The position numbers were made by a program, and so were the translations under genes. A DNA stretch of 64,000 nt from Diadophis punctatus similis (taxonomy: Eukaryota; Chordata; Lepidosauria; Squamata; Dipsadidae), in contig JALIGW010000213.1 of NCBI GenBank assembly GCA_023053685.1, positions 62,001 to 126,000 on the forward strand. The letters run 5' to 3'. The notes beneath the pieces were generated by a model, which did not search any database, was not told where the DNA came from, and saw only the letters and a program-made list of their open reading frames with translations. Positions 25,001-38,968 of the stretch are shown here, piece after piece (positions within the stretch are counted from its first letter, which is position 1; each line of letters opens with the position of its first letter).

Positions 25001-26154
25001 TCTGAGGTGTTTGTCAAAAGTCATGTTTTTTGGCTGTATTGAATCCTAAGGCGAATGCAGTGTTAGACTTTGGGCTAGCTCTTCAGGGTAGGCACAGAAT
25101 CGAAAATCAAGCGAGAATTTGGCTTTCCAGCCCGTGGGGAACAGGAATATGTGTTTCTTTTTCATTTCTGAGGTGTTTGTCAAAAGTGATGTTTTTGGGC
25201 TGAATTGAGAAATAAGGCGAATGCTGTGTTAGACCGTGAGCTAGCTCTTCAGGGTAGGCTCGGAATCGAAAATCAAGCGAGAATTCGGCTTTCCAGCCTG
25301 TGGGGAACAGGAATCTGTGTTTCATTTTCATTTCTGAGGTGTTTGTCAAAAGTCATGTTTTTTGGCTGTATTGAGTCCTAAGGCGAATGCAGTGTTAGAC
25401 TTTGGGCTAGCTCTTCAGGGTAGGCTCGGAATCGAAAATCAAGCAAGAATTCGGTTTTCCAGCCCGTGGGGAACAGGAATATGTGTTTCATTTTCATTTC
25501 TGAGGTGTTTGTCAAAAGTGATGTTTTTGGGCTGTATTGAGTCCTAAGGCGAATGCTGTGTTAGACCTTGGGCTAGCTCTTCAGGGAAAGGTCAGAATCA
25601 AAAATCAAGCGAGAATTCGGCTTTCCAGCCTGTGGGGAACAGGAATATGTGTTTCATTTTCATTTCTGAGGTGTTTGTCAAAAGTGATGTTTTTGGGCTG
25701 AATTAAGAAATAAGGCGAATGCTGTGTTAGACCTTGAGCTAGCTCTTCAGGGTAGGCTTGGAATCGAAAATCAAGCGAGAATTCAGCTGTCCAGCCCGTG
25801 GGGAATAGGGATATGTGTTTCTTTTTCATTTCTGAGGTGTTTGTCAAAAGTGATGTTTTTGGGCTGAATTGAATCCTAAGGCGAATGCTGTGTTAGACTT
25901 TGGGCTAGCTCTTCAGGAAAAGGTCGGAATCAAAAATCAAGCGAGAATTTGGCTTTCCAGCCTGTGGGGAACAGGAATATGTGTTTCATTTTCATTTCTG
26001 AGGTGTTTGTCAAAAGTCATGTTTTTTGGCTGTATTGAGTCCTAAGGCGAATGCAGTGTTAGACTTTGGGCTAGCTCTTCAGGGTAGGCTCAGAATCGAA
26101 AATCAAGCGAGAATTCGGCTGTCCAGCCCGTGGGGAACAGGAATATGTGTTTCA
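22007..26154. repeat. 4148-bp tandem duplication, copy b (25 monomers)
   Basis: Second copy. Matching continues to 26227, ending at 'gttataccttg' against 'gttagaccgtg' at 22080. The monomer spanning about 21955-22197 is a hybrid: its left part matches the series at 26.1 kb and its right part matches 17.9 kb, which marks the crossover join. Confidence 0.87.
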
Positions 26155-29100
26155 TTTTCATTTCTGAGGTGTTTGTCAAAAGTGATGTTTTTGGGCTGAA
26201 TTGAGAAATAAGGCGAATGCTGTGTTATACCTTGAGCTAGCTCTTCAGGGTAGGCTCGGAATAGAAAATCAAGCGAGAATTCGGCTTTCCAGCCTGTGGG
26301 GAACAGGAATATGTGTTTCTTTTTGATTTCTGAGGTGTTTGTCAAAAGTGATGTTTTTGGCTGTATTGAGTCCTAAGGCGAATGCTGTGTTAGACCTTGG
26401 GCTAGCTCTTCAGGGAAAGGTCGGAATCAAAAATCAAGCGAGAATTCGGCTTTCCAGCCTGTGGGGAACAGGAATATGTGTTTCATTTTCATTTCTGAGG
26501 TGTTTGTCAAAAGTCATATTTTTGGCTGTATTGAGTCCTAAGGCGAATGCTGTGTTAGACTTTGGGCTAGCTCTTCAGGGTAGGCTCGTAATCGAAAATC
26601 AAGCGAGAATTTAGCTTTCCAGCCCGTGGGAAACAGGAATATGTGTTTCTTTTTCATTTCTGAGGTGTTTGTCAAAAGTGATGTTTTTGGGCTGAATTTA
26701 GAAATAAGGCGAATGCTGTGTTAGACCTTGGGCTAGCTCTTCAGGAAAAGGTCGGAATCAAAAATCAAGCGAGAATTCGGCTTTCCAGCCTGTGGGGAAC
26801 AGGAATATGTGTTTCATTTTCATTTCTGAGGTGTTTGTCAAAAGTCATGTTTTTTGGCTGTATTGAATCCTAAGGCGAATGCAGTGTTAGACTTTGGGCT
26901 AGCTCTTCAGGGTAGGCTCAGAATCGAAAATCAAGCGAGAATTCGGCTTTCCAGCCCGTGGGGAACAGGAATATGTGTTTCATTTTCATTTCTGAGGTGT
27001 TTGTCAAAAGTGATGTTTTTGGGCTGAATTGAGAAATAAGGCGAATGCTGTGTTAGACCTTGAGCTAGCTCTTCAGGGTAGGCTCGGAATCGAAAATCAA
27101 GCGGGAATTCGGCTTTCCAGCCTGTGGGGAACAGGAATATGTGTTTCTTTTTCATTTCTGAGGTGTTTGTCAAAAGTGATGTTTTTGGCTGTATTGAGTC
27201 CTATGGCGAATGCTGTGTTAGACCTTGGGCTAGCTCTTCAGGGAAAGGTCGGAATCAAAAATCAAGCAAGAATTTGGCTTTCCAGCCTGTGGGGAACAGG
27301 AATATGTGTTTCTTTTTCATTTCTGAGGTGTTTGTCAAAAGTGATGTTTTTGGGCTGAATTGAGAAATAAGGGGAATGCTGTGTTAGACCATGAGCTAGC
27401 TCTTCAGGGTAGGCTCGGAATCGAAAATCAAGCGAGAATTCGGCTTTCCAGCCTGTGGGGAACAGGAATATGTGTTTCATTTTCATTTCTGAGGTGTTTG
27501 TCAAAGGTCATGTTTTTTGGCTGTATTGAGTACTAAGGCAAATGCAGTGTTAGACTTTGGGCTAGCTCTTCAGGGTAGGCTCGGAATCGAAAATCAAGCG
27601 AGAATTCGGCTTTCCAGCCCATGGGGAACAGGAATATGTGTTTCATTTTCATTTCTGAGGTGTTTGTCAAAAGTGATGTTTTTGGGCTGTATTGAGAAAT
27701 AAGGCGAATGCTGTGTTGTACCTTGAGCTAGCTCTTCAGGGTAGGCTCGGAATAGAAAATCAAGCGAGAATTCGGCTTTCCAGCCTGTGAGGAACAGGAA
27801 TATGTGTTTCTTTTTCATTTCTGAGGTGTTTGTCAAAAGTGATGTTTTTGGCTGTATTGAGTCCTAAGGCGAATGCTGTGTTAGACCTTGGGCTAGCTCT
27901 TCAGGGAAAGGTCGGAATCAAAAATCAAGCGAGAATTCGGCTTTCCAGCCTGTGGGGAACAGGAATATGTGTTTCATTTTCATTTCTGAGGTGTTTGTCA
28001 AAAGTCATATTTTTGGCTGTATTGAGTCCTAAGGCGAATGCTGTGTTAGACTTTGGGCTAGCTCTTCAGGGTAGGCTCGGAATCGAAAATCAAGCGAGAA
28101 TTCGGCTTTCCAGCCTGTGGGGAACAGGAATATGTGTTTCATTTTCATTTCTGAGGTGTTTGTCAAAAGTCATGTTTTTTGGCTGTATTGAATCCTAAGG
28201 CGAATGCAGTGTTAGACTTTGGGCTAGCTCTTCAGGGTAGGCTCAGAATCGAAAATCAAGCGAGAATTCGGCTTTCCAGCCCATGGGGAACAGGAATATG
28301 TGTTTCATTTTCATTTCTGAGGTGTTTGTCAAAAGTGATGTTTTTGGGCTGAATTGAGAAATAAGGCGAATGCTGTGTTAGACCTTGAGCTAGCTCTTCA
28401 GGGTAGGCTTGGAATCGAAAATCAAGCGGGAATTCGGCTTTCCAGCCTGTGGGGAACAGGAATATGTGTTTCTTTTTCATTTCTGAGGTGTTTGTCAAAA
28501 GTGATGTTTTTGGGCTGAATTGAGAAATAAGGGGAATGCTGTGTTAGACCGTGAGCTAGCTCTTCAGGGTAGGCTCGGAATCGAAAATCAAGCGAGAATT
28601 CGGCTTTCCAGCCTGTGGGGAACAGGAATATGTGTTTCATTTTCATTTCTGAGGTGTTTGTCAAAAGTCATGTTTTTTGGCTGTATTGAGTCCTAAGGCG
28701 AATGCAGTGTTAGACTTTGGGCTAGCTCTTCAGGGTAGGCTCGGAATCGAAAATCAAGCGAGAATTCGGCTTTCCAGCCCATGGGGAACAGGAATATGTG
28801 GTTCATTTTCATTTCTGAGGTGTTTGTCAAAAGTGATGTTTTTGGGCTGTATTGAGTCCTAAGGCGAATGCTGTGTTAGACCTTGGGCTAGCTCTTCAGG
28901 GAAAGGTCAGAATCAAAAATCAAGCGAGAATTCGGCTTTCCAGCCTGTGGGGAACAGGAATATGTGTTTCATTTTCATTTCTGAGGTGTTTGTCAAAAGT
29001 GATGTTTTTGGGCTGAATTAAGAAATAAGGCGAATGCTGTGTTAGACCTTGAGCTAGCTCTTCAGGGTAGGCTTGGAATCGAAAATCAAGCGAGAATTCA

Positions 29101-32100
29101 GCTGTCCAGCCCGTGGGGAATAGGGATATGTGTTTCTTTTTCATTTCTGAGGTTTTTGTCAAAAGTCATGTTTTTTGGCTGTATTGAGTCCTAAGGCGAA
29201 TGCAGTGTTAGACTTTGGGCTAGCTCTTCAGGGTAGGCTCAGAATCGAAAATCAAGCGAGAATTTGGCTTTCCAGCCCGTGGGGAACAGGAATATGTGTT
29301 TCTTTTTCATTTCTGAGGTGTTTGTCAAAAGTGATGTTTTTGGGCTGAATTGAGAAATAAGGCAAATGCTGTGTTAGACCGTGAGCTAGCTCTTCAGGAT
29401 AGGCTCGGAATCGAAAATCAAGCGAGAATTCGGCTTTCCAGCCTGTGGGGAACAGGAATCTGTGTTTCATTTTCATTTCTGAGGTGTTTGTCAAAAGTCA
29501 TGTTTTTTGGCTGTATTGAGTCCTAAGGCGAATGCAGTGTTAGACTTTGGGCTAGCTCTACAGGGTAGGCTCGGAATCGAAAATCAAGCGAGAATTCGGT
29601 TTTCCAGCCCGTGGGGAACAGGAATATGTGTTTCATTTTCATTTCTGAGGTGTTTGTCAAAAGTCATGTTTTTTGGCTGTATTGAGTTCTAAGGCGAATG
29701 CAGTGTTAGACTTTGGGCTAGCTCTTCAGGGTAGGCTCAGAATCGAAAATCAAGCGAGAATTCGGCTTTCCAGCCCATGGGGAACAGGAATATGTGTTTC
29801 ATTTTCATTTCTGAGGTGTTTGTCAAAAGTGATGTTTTTGGGCTGAATTGAGAAATAAGGCGAATGCTGTGTTAGACCTTGAGCTAGCTCTTCAGGGTAG
29901 GCTCGGAATCGAAAATCAAGCGAGAATTCGGCTTTCCAGCCTGTGGGGAACAGGAATATGTGTTTCTTTTTCATTTCTGAGGTGTTTGTCAAAAGTGATG
30001 TTTTTGGCTGTATTGAGTCCTAAGGCGAATGCTGTGTTAGACCTTGGGCTAGCTCTTCAGGGAAAGGTCGGAATCAAAAATCAAGCGAGAATTCGGCTTT
30101 CCAGCCTGTGGGGAACAGGAATATGTGTTTCTTTTTCATTTCTGAGGTGTTTGTCAAAAGTGATGTTTTTGGGCTGAATTGAGAAATAAGGGGAATGCTG
30201 TGTTAGACCGTGAGCTAGCTCTTCAGGGTAGGCTCGGAATCGAAAATCAAGCGAGAATTCGGCTTTCCAGCCTGTGGGGAACAGGAATATGTGTTTCATT
30301 TTCATTTCTGAGGTGTTTGTCAAAAGTCATGTTTTTTGGCTGTATTGAGTCCTAAGGCGAATGCAGTGTTAGACTTTGGGCTAGCTCTTCAGGGTAGGCT
30401 CGGAATCGAAAATCAAGCGAGAATTCGGCTTTCCAGCCCATGGGGAACAGGAATATGTGTTTCATTTTCATTTCTGAGGTGTTTGTCAAAAGTGATGTTT
30501 TTGGCTGTATTGAGTCCTAAGGCGAATGCTGTGTTAGACCTTGGGCTAGCTCTTCAGGGAAAGGTCGGAATCAAAAATCAAGCGAGAATTTGGCTTTCCA
30601 GCCTGTGGGGAACAGGAATATGTGTTTCTTTTTCATTTCTGAGGTGTTTGTCAAAAGTGATGTTTTTGGGCTGAATTGAGAAATAAGGGGAATGCTGTGT
30701 TAGACCGTGAGCTAGCTCTTCAGGGTAGGCTCGGAATCGAAAATCAAGCGAGAATTCGGCTTTCCAGCCTGTGGGGAACAGGAATATGTGTTTCATTTTC
30801 ATTTCTGAGGTGTTTGTCAAAAGTCATGTTTTTTGGCTGTATTGAGTCCTAAGGCAAATGCAGTGTTAGACTTTGGGCTAGCTCTTCAGGGTAGGCTCGG
30901 AATCGAAAATCAAGCGAGAATTCGGCTTTCCAGCCCATGGGGAACAGGAATATGTGTTTCATTTTCATTTCTGAGGTGTTTGTCAAAAGTCATGTTTTTT
31001 GGCTGTATTGAGTCCTAAGGCGAATGCTGTGTTAGACCTTGGGCTAGCTCTTCAGGAAAAGGTCGGAATCAAAAATCAAGCGAGAATTCGGCTTTCCAGC
31101 CTGTGGGGAACAGGAATATGTGTTTCATTTTCATTTCTGAGGTGTTTGTCAAAAGTCATGTTTTTTGGCTGTATTGAGTCCTAAGGCGAATGCAGTGTTA
31201 GACTTTGGGCTAGCTCTTCAGGGTAGGCTCAGAATCGAAAATCAAGCGAGAATTCGGCTGTCCAGCCCGTGGGGAACAGGAATATGTGTTTCATTTTCAT
31301 TTCTGAGGTGTTTGTCAAAAGTGATGTTTTTGGGCTGAATTGAGAAATAAGGCGAATGCTGTGTTATACCTTGAGCTAGCTCTTCAGGGTAGGCTCGGAA
31401 TAGAAAATCAAGCGAGAATTCGGCTTTCCAGCCTGTGGGGAACAGGAATATGTGTTTCTTTTTCATTTCTGAGGTGTTTGTCAAAAGTGATGTTTTTGGC
31501 TGTATTGAGTCCTAAGGCGAATGCTGTGTTAGACCTTGGGCTAGCTCTTCAGGGAAAGGTCGGAATCAAAAATCAAGCGAGAATTCGGCTTTCCAGCCTG
31601 TGGCGAACAGGAATATGTGTTTCATTTTCATTTCTGAGGTGTTTGTCAAAAGTCATATTTTTGGCTGTATTGAGTCCTAAGGCGAATGCTGTGTTAGACT
31701 TTGGGCTAGCTCTTCAGGGTAGGCTCGGAATCGAAAATCAAGCGAGAATTTAGCTTTCCAGCCCGTGGGGAACAGGAATATGTGTTTCTTTTTCATTTCT
31801 GAGGTGTTTGTCAAAAGTGATGTTTTTGGGCTGAATTTAGAAATAAGGCGAATGCTGTGTTAGACCTTGGGCTAGCTCTTCAGGGTAGGCTCGGAATAGA
31901 AAATCAAGCGAGAATTCGGCTTTCCAGCCTGTGGGGAACAGGAATATGTGTTTCTTTTTCATTTCTGAGGTGTTTGTCAAAAGTGATGTTTTTGGCTGTA
32001 TTGAGTCCTAAGGCGAATGCTGTGTTAGACCTTGGGCTAGCTCTTCAGGGAAAGGTCGGAATCAAAAATCAAGCGAGAATTCGGCTTTCCAGCCTGTGGG

Positions 32101-32334
32101 GAACAGGAATATGTGTTTCATTTTCATTTCTGAGGTGTTTGTCAAAAGTCATATTTTTGGCTGTATTGAGTCCTAAGGCGAATGCTGTGTTAGACTTTGG
32201 GCTAGCTCTTCAGGGTAGGCTCGGAATCGAAAATCAAGCGAGAATTTAGCTTTCCAGCCCGTGGGGAACAGGAATATGTGTTTCTTTTTCATTTCTGAGG
32301 TGTTTGTCAAAAGTGATGTTTTTGGGCTGAATTT
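25706..32334. repeat. 6629-bp tandem duplication, copy a (40 monomers)
   Basis: The largest back-to-back duplication in the window. All rare markers compared recur exactly 6629 bp later: 'gctctacagg' near 29557/36186, 'caggatagg' near 29396/36025, 'gtactaagg' near 27531/34160, 'gttgtacc' near 27716/34345 and 'gtggcgaac' near 31602/38231. I noticed no difference in the parts compared. The left limit is gaatta against gaattt at 25705/32334. Confidence 0.92.
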
Positions 32335-35300
32335 AGAAATAAGGCGAATGCTGTGTTAGACCTTGAGCTAGCTCTTCAGGGTAGGCTTGGAATCGAAAAT
32401 CAAGCGAGAATTCAGCTGTCCAGCCCGTGGGGAATAGGGATATGTGTTTCTTTTTCATTTCTGAGGTGTTTGTCAAAAGTGATGTTTTTGGGCTGAATTG
32501 AATCCTAAGGCGAATGCTGTGTTAGACTTTGGGCTAGCTCTTCAGGAAAAGGTCGGAATCAAAAATCAAGCGAGAATTTGGCTTTCCAGCCTGTGGGGAA
32601 CAGGAATATGTGTTTCATTTTCATTTCTGAGGTGTTTGTCAAAAGTCATGTTTTTTGGCTGTATTGAGTCCTAAGGCGAATGCAGTGTTAGACTTTGGGC
32701 TAGCTCTTCAGGGTAGGCTCAGAATCGAAAATCAAGCGAGAATTCGGCTGTCCAGCCCGTGGGGAACAGGAATATGTGTTTCATTTTCATTTCTGAGGTG
32801 TTTGTCAAAAGTGATGTTTTTGGGCTGAATTGAGAAATAAGGCGAATGCTGTGTTATACCTTGAGCTAGCTCTTCAGGGTAGGCTCGGAATAGAAAATCA
32901 AGCGAGAATTCGGCTTTCCAGCCTGTGGGGAACAGGAATATGTGTTTCTTTTTGATTTCTGAGGTGTTTGTCAAAAGTGATGTTTTTGGCTGTATTGAGT
33001 CCTAAGGCGAATGCTGTGTTAGACCTTGGGCTAGCTCTTCAGGGAAAGGTCGGAATCAAAAATCAAGCGAGAATTCGGCTTTCCAGCCTGTGGGGAACAG
33101 GAATATGTGTTTCATTTTCATTTCTGAGGTGTTTGTCAAAAGTCATATTTTTGGCTGTATTGAGTCCTAAGGCGAATGCTGTGTTAGACTTTGGGCTAGC
33201 TCTTCAGGGTAGGCTCGTAATCGAAAATCAAGCGAGAATTTAGCTTTCCAGCCCGTGGGAAACAGGAATATGTGTTTCTTTTTCATTTCTGAGGTGTTTG
33301 TCAAAAGTGATGTTTTTGGGCTGAATTTAGAAATAAGGCGAATGCTGTGTTAGACCTTGGGCTAGCTCTTCAGGAAAAGGTCGGAATCAAAAATCAAGCG
33401 AGAATTCGGCTTTCCAGCCTGTGGGGAACAGGAATATGTGTTTCATTTTCATTTCTGAGGTGTTTGTCAAAAGTCATGTTTTTTGGCTGTATTGAATCCT
33501 AAGGCGAATGCAGTGTTAGACTTTGGGCTAGCTCTTCAGGGTAGGCTCAGAATCGAAAATCAAGCGAGAATTCGGCTTTCCAGCCCGTGGGGAACAGGAA
33601 TATGTGTTTCATTTTCATTTCTGAGGTGTTTGTCAAAAGTGATGTTTTTGGGCTGAATTGAGAAATAAGGCGAATGCTGTGTTAGACCTTGAGCTAGCTC
33701 TTCAGGGTAGGCTCGGAATCGAAAATCAAGCGGGAATTCGGCTTTCCAGCCTGTGGGGAACAGGAATATGTGTTTCTTTTTCATTTCTGAGGTGTTTGTC
33801 AAAAGTGATGTTTTTGGCTGTATTGAGTCCTATGGCGAATGCTGTGTTAGACCTTGGGCTAGCTCTTCAGGGAAAGGTCGGAATCAAAAATCAAGCAAGA
33901 ATTTGGCTTTCCAGCCTGTGGGGAACAGGAATATGTGTTTCTTTTTCATTTCTGAGGTGTTTGTCAAAAGTGATGTTTTTGGGCTGAATTGAGAAATAAG
34001 GGGAATGCTGTGTTAGACCATGAGCTAGCTCTTCAGGGTAGGCTCGGAATCGAAAATCAAGCGAGAATTCGGCTTTCCAGCCTGTGGGGAACAGGAATAT
34101 GTGTTTCATTTTCATTTCTGAGGTGTTTGTCAAAGGTCATGTTTTTTGGCTGTATTGAGTACTAAGGCAAATGCAGTGTTAGACTTTGGGCTAGCTCTTC
34201 AGGGTAGGCTCGGAATCGAAAATCAAGCGAGAATTCGGCTTTCCAGCCCATGGGGAACAGGAATATGTGTTTCATTTTCATTTCTGAGGTGTTTGTCAAA
34301 AGTGATGTTTTTGGGCTGTATTGAGAAATAAGGCGAATGCTGTGTTGTACCTTGAGCTAGCTCTTCAGGGTAGGCTCGGAATAGAAAATCAAGCGAGAAT
34401 TCGGCTTTCCAGCCTGTGAGGAACAGGAATATGTGTTTCTTTTTCATTTCTGAGGTGTTTGTCAAAAGTGATGTTTTTGGCTGTATTGAGTCCTAAGGCG
34501 AATGCTGTGTTAGACCTTGGGCTAGCTCTTCAGGGAAAGGTCGGAATCAAAAATCAAGCGAGAATTCGGCTTTCCAGCCTGTGGGGAACAGGAATATGTG
34601 TTTCATTTTCATTTCTGAGGTGTTTGTCAAAAGTCATATTTTTGGCTGTATTGAGTCCTAAGGCGAATGCTGTGTTAGACTTTGGGCTAGCTCTTCAGGG
34701 TAGGCTCGGAATCGAAAATCAAGCGAGAATTCGGCTTTCCAGCCTGTGGGGAACAGGAATATGTGTTTCATTTTCATTTCTGAGGTGTTTGTCAAAAGTC
34801 ATGTTTTTTGGCTGTATTGAATCCTAAGGCGAATGCAGTGTTAGACTTTGGGCTAGCTCTTCAGGGTAGGCTCAGAATCGAAAATCAAGCGAGAATTCGG
34901 CTTTCCAGCCCATGGGGAACAGGAATATGTGTTTCATTTTCATTTCTGAGGTGTTTGTCAAAAGTGATGTTTTTGGGCTGAATTGAGAAATAAGGCGAAT
35001 GCTGTGTTAGACCTTGAGCTAGCTCTTCAGGGTAGGCTTGGAATCGAAAATCAAGCGGGAATTCGGCTTTCCAGCCTGTGGGGAACAGGAATATGTGTTT
35101 CTTTTTCATTTCTGAGGTGTTTGTCAAAAGTGATGTTTTTGGGCTGAATTGAGAAATAAGGGGAATGCTGTGTTAGACCGTGAGCTAGCTCTTCAGGGTA
35201 GGCTCGGAATCGAAAATCAAGCGAGAATTCGGCTTTCCAGCCTGTGGGGAACAGGAATATGTGTTTCATTTTCATTTCTGAGGTGTTTGTCAAAAGTCAT

Positions 35301-38300
35301 GTTTTTTGGCTGTATTGAGTCCTAAGGCGAATGCAGTGTTAGACTTTGGGCTAGCTCTTCAGGGTAGGCTCGGAATCGAAAATCAAGCGAGAATTCGGCT
35401 TTCCAGCCCATGGGGAACAGGAATATGTGGTTCATTTTCATTTCTGAGGTGTTTGTCAAAAGTGATGTTTTTGGGCTGTATTGAGTCCTAAGGCGAATGC
35501 TGTGTTAGACCTTGGGCTAGCTCTTCAGGGAAAGGTCAGAATCAAAAATCAAGCGAGAATTCGGCTTTCCAGCCTGTGGGGAACAGGAATATGTGTTTCA
35601 TTTTCATTTCTGAGGTGTTTGTCAAAAGTGATGTTTTTGGGCTGAATTAAGAAATAAGGCGAATGCTGTGTTAGACCTTGAGCTAGCTCTTCAGGGTAGG
35701 CTTGGAATCGAAAATCAAGCGAGAATTCAGCTGTCCAGCCCGTGGGGAATAGGGATATGTGTTTCTTTTTCATTTCTGAGGTTTTTGTCAAAAGTCATGT
35801 TTTTTGGCTGTATTGAGTCCTAAGGCGAATGCAGTGTTAGACTTTGGGCTAGCTCTTCAGGGTAGGCTCAGAATCGAAAATCAAGCGAGAATTTGGCTTT
35901 CCAGCCCGTGGGGAACAGGAATATGTGTTTCTTTTTCATTTCTGAGGTGTTTGTCAAAAGTGATGTTTTTGGGCTGAATTGAGAAATAAGGCAAATGCTG
36001 TGTTAGACCGTGAGCTAGCTCTTCAGGATAGGCTCGGAATCGAAAATCAAGCGAGAATTCGGCTTTCCAGCCTGTGGGGAACAGGAATCTGTGTTTCATT
36101 TTCATTTCTGAGGTGTTTGTCAAAAGTCATGTTTTTTGGCTGTATTGAGTCCTAAGGCGAATGCAGTGTTAGACTTTGGGCTAGCTCTACAGGGTAGGCT
36201 CGGAATCGAAAATCAAGCGAGAATTCGGTTTTCCAGCCCGTGGGGAACAGGAATATGTGTTTCATTTTCATTTCTGAGGTGTTTGTCAAAAGTCATGTTT
36301 TTTGGCTGTATTGAGTTCTAAGGCGAATGCAGTGTTAGACTTTGGGCTAGCTCTTCAGGGTAGGCTCAGAATCGAAAATCAAGCGAGAATTCGGCTTTCC
36401 AGCCCATGGGGAACAGGAATATGTGTTTCATTTTCATTTCTGAGGTGTTTGTCAAAAGTGATGTTTTTGGGCTGAATTGAGAAATAAGGCGAATGCTGTG
36501 TTAGACCTTGAGCTAGCTCTTCAGGGTAGGCTCGGAATCGAAAATCAAGCGAGAATTCGGCTTTCCAGCCTGTGGGGAACAGGAATATGTGTTTCTTTTT
36601 CATTTCTGAGGTGTTTGTCAAAAGTGATGTTTTTGGCTGTATTGAGTCCTAAGGCGAATGCTGTGTTAGACCTTGGGCTAGCTCTTCAGGGAAAGGTCGG
36701 AATCAAAAATCAAGCGAGAATTCGGCTTTCCAGCCTGTGGGGAACAGGAATATGTGTTTCTTTTTCATTTCTGAGGTGTTTGTCAAAAGTGATGTTTTTG
36801 GGCTGAATTGAGAAATAAGGGGAATGCTGTGTTAGACCGTGAGCTAGCTCTTCAGGGTAGGCTCGGAATCGAAAATCAAGCGAGAATTCGGCTTTCCAGC
36901 CTGTGGGGAACAGGAATATGTGTTTCATTTTCATTTCTGAGGTGTTTGTCAAAAGTCATGTTTTTTGGCTGTATTGAGTCCTAAGGCGAATGCAGTGTTA
37001 GACTTTGGGCTAGCTCTTCAGGGTAGGCTCGGAATCGAAAATCAAGCGAGAATTCGGCTTTCCAGCCCATGGGGAACAGGAATATGTGTTTCATTTTCAT
37101 TTCTGAGGTGTTTGTCAAAAGTGATGTTTTTGGCTGTATTGAGTCCTAAGGCGAATGCTGTGTTAGACCTTGGGCTAGCTCTTCAGGGAAAGGTCGGAAT
37201 CAAAAATCAAGCGAGAATTTGGCTTTCCAGCCTGTGGGGAACAGGAATATGTGTTTCTTTTTCATTTCTGAGGTGTTTGTCAAAAGTGATGTTTTTGGGC
37301 TGAATTGAGAAATAAGGGGAATGCTGTGTTAGACCGTGAGCTAGCTCTTCAGGGTAGGCTCGGAATCGAAAATCAAGCGAGAATTCGGCTTTCCAGCCTG
37401 TGGGGAACAGGAATATGTGTTTCATTTTCATTTCTGAGGTGTTTGTCAAAAGTCATGTTTTTTGGCTGTATTGAGTCCTAAGGCAAATGCAGTGTTAGAC
37501 TTTGGGCTAGCTCTTCAGGGTAGGCTCGGAATCGAAAATCAAGCGAGAATTCGGCTTTCCAGCCCATGGGGAACAGGAATATGTGTTTCATTTTCATTTC
37601 TGAGGTGTTTGTCAAAAGTCATGTTTTTTGGCTGTATTGAGTCCTAAGGCGAATGCTGTGTTAGACCTTGGGCTAGCTCTTCAGGAAAAGGTCGGAATCA
37701 AAAATCAAGCGAGAATTCGGCTTTCCAGCCTGTGGGGAACAGGAATATGTGTTTCATTTTCATTTCTGAGGTGTTTGTCAAAAGTCATGTTTTTTGGCTG
37801 TATTGAGTCCTAAGGCGAATGCAGTGTTAGACTTTGGGCTAGCTCTTCAGGGTAGGCTCAGAATCGAAAATCAAGCGAGAATTCGGCTGTCCAGCCCGTG
37901 GGGAACAGGAATATGTGTTTCATTTTCATTTCTGAGGTGTTTGTCAAAAGTGATGTTTTTGGGCTGAATTGAGAAATAAGGCGAATGCTGTGTTATACCT
38001 TGAGCTAGCTCTTCAGGGTAGGCTCGGAATAGAAAATCAAGCGAGAATTCGGCTTTCCAGCCTGTGGGGAACAGGAATATGTGTTTCTTTTTCATTTCTG
38101 AGGTGTTTGTCAAAAGTGATGTTTTTGGCTGTATTGAGTCCTAAGGCGAATGCTGTGTTAGACCTTGGGCTAGCTCTTCAGGGAAAGGTCGGAATCAAAA
38201 ATCAAGCGAGAATTCGGCTTTCCAGCCTGTGGCGAACAGGAATATGTGTTTCATTTTCATTTCTGAGGTGTTTGTCAAAAGTCATATTTTTGGCTGTATT

Positions 38301-38963
38301 GAGTCCTAAGGCGAATGCTGTGTTAGACTTTGGGCTAGCTCTTCAGGGTAGGCTCGGAATCGAAAATCAAGCGAGAATTTAGCTTTCCAGCCCGTGGGGA
38401 ACAGGAATATGTGTTTCTTTTTCATTTCTGAGGTGTTTGTCAAAAGTGATGTTTTTGGGCTGAATTTAGAAATAAGGCGAATGCTGTGTTAGACCTTGGG
38501 CTAGCTCTTCAGGGTAGGCTCGGAATAGAAAATCAAGCGAGAATTCGGCTTTCCAGCCTGTGGGGAACAGGAATATGTGTTTCTTTTTCATTTCTGAGGT
38601 GTTTGTCAAAAGTGATGTTTTTGGCTGTATTGAGTCCTAAGGCGAATGCTGTGTTAGACCTTGGGCTAGCTCTTCAGGGAAAGGTCGGAATCAAAAATCA
38701 AGCGAGAATTCGGCTTTCCAGCCTGTGGGGAACAGGAATATGTGTTTCATTTTCATTTCTGAGGTGTTTGTCAAAAGTCATATTTTTGGCTGTATTGAGT
38801 CCTAAGGCGAATGCTGTGTTAGACTTTGGGCTAGCTCTTCAGGGTAGGCTCGGAATCGAAAATCAAGCGAGAATTTAGCTTTCCAGCCCGTGGGGAACAG
38901 GAATATGTGTTTCTTTTTCATTTCTGAGGTGTTTGTCAAAAGTGATGTTTTTGGGCTGAATTT
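32335..38963. repeat. 6629-bp tandem duplication, copy b (40 monomers)
   Basis: Second copy. Matching extends 31 bp past the unit, to 38994, where this copy reads 'ccttggg' and copy a 'ccttgag'. The breakpoint therefore lies in a 30-bp window just after a monomer junction. Confidence 0.92.
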
Positions 38964-38968
38964 AGAAA

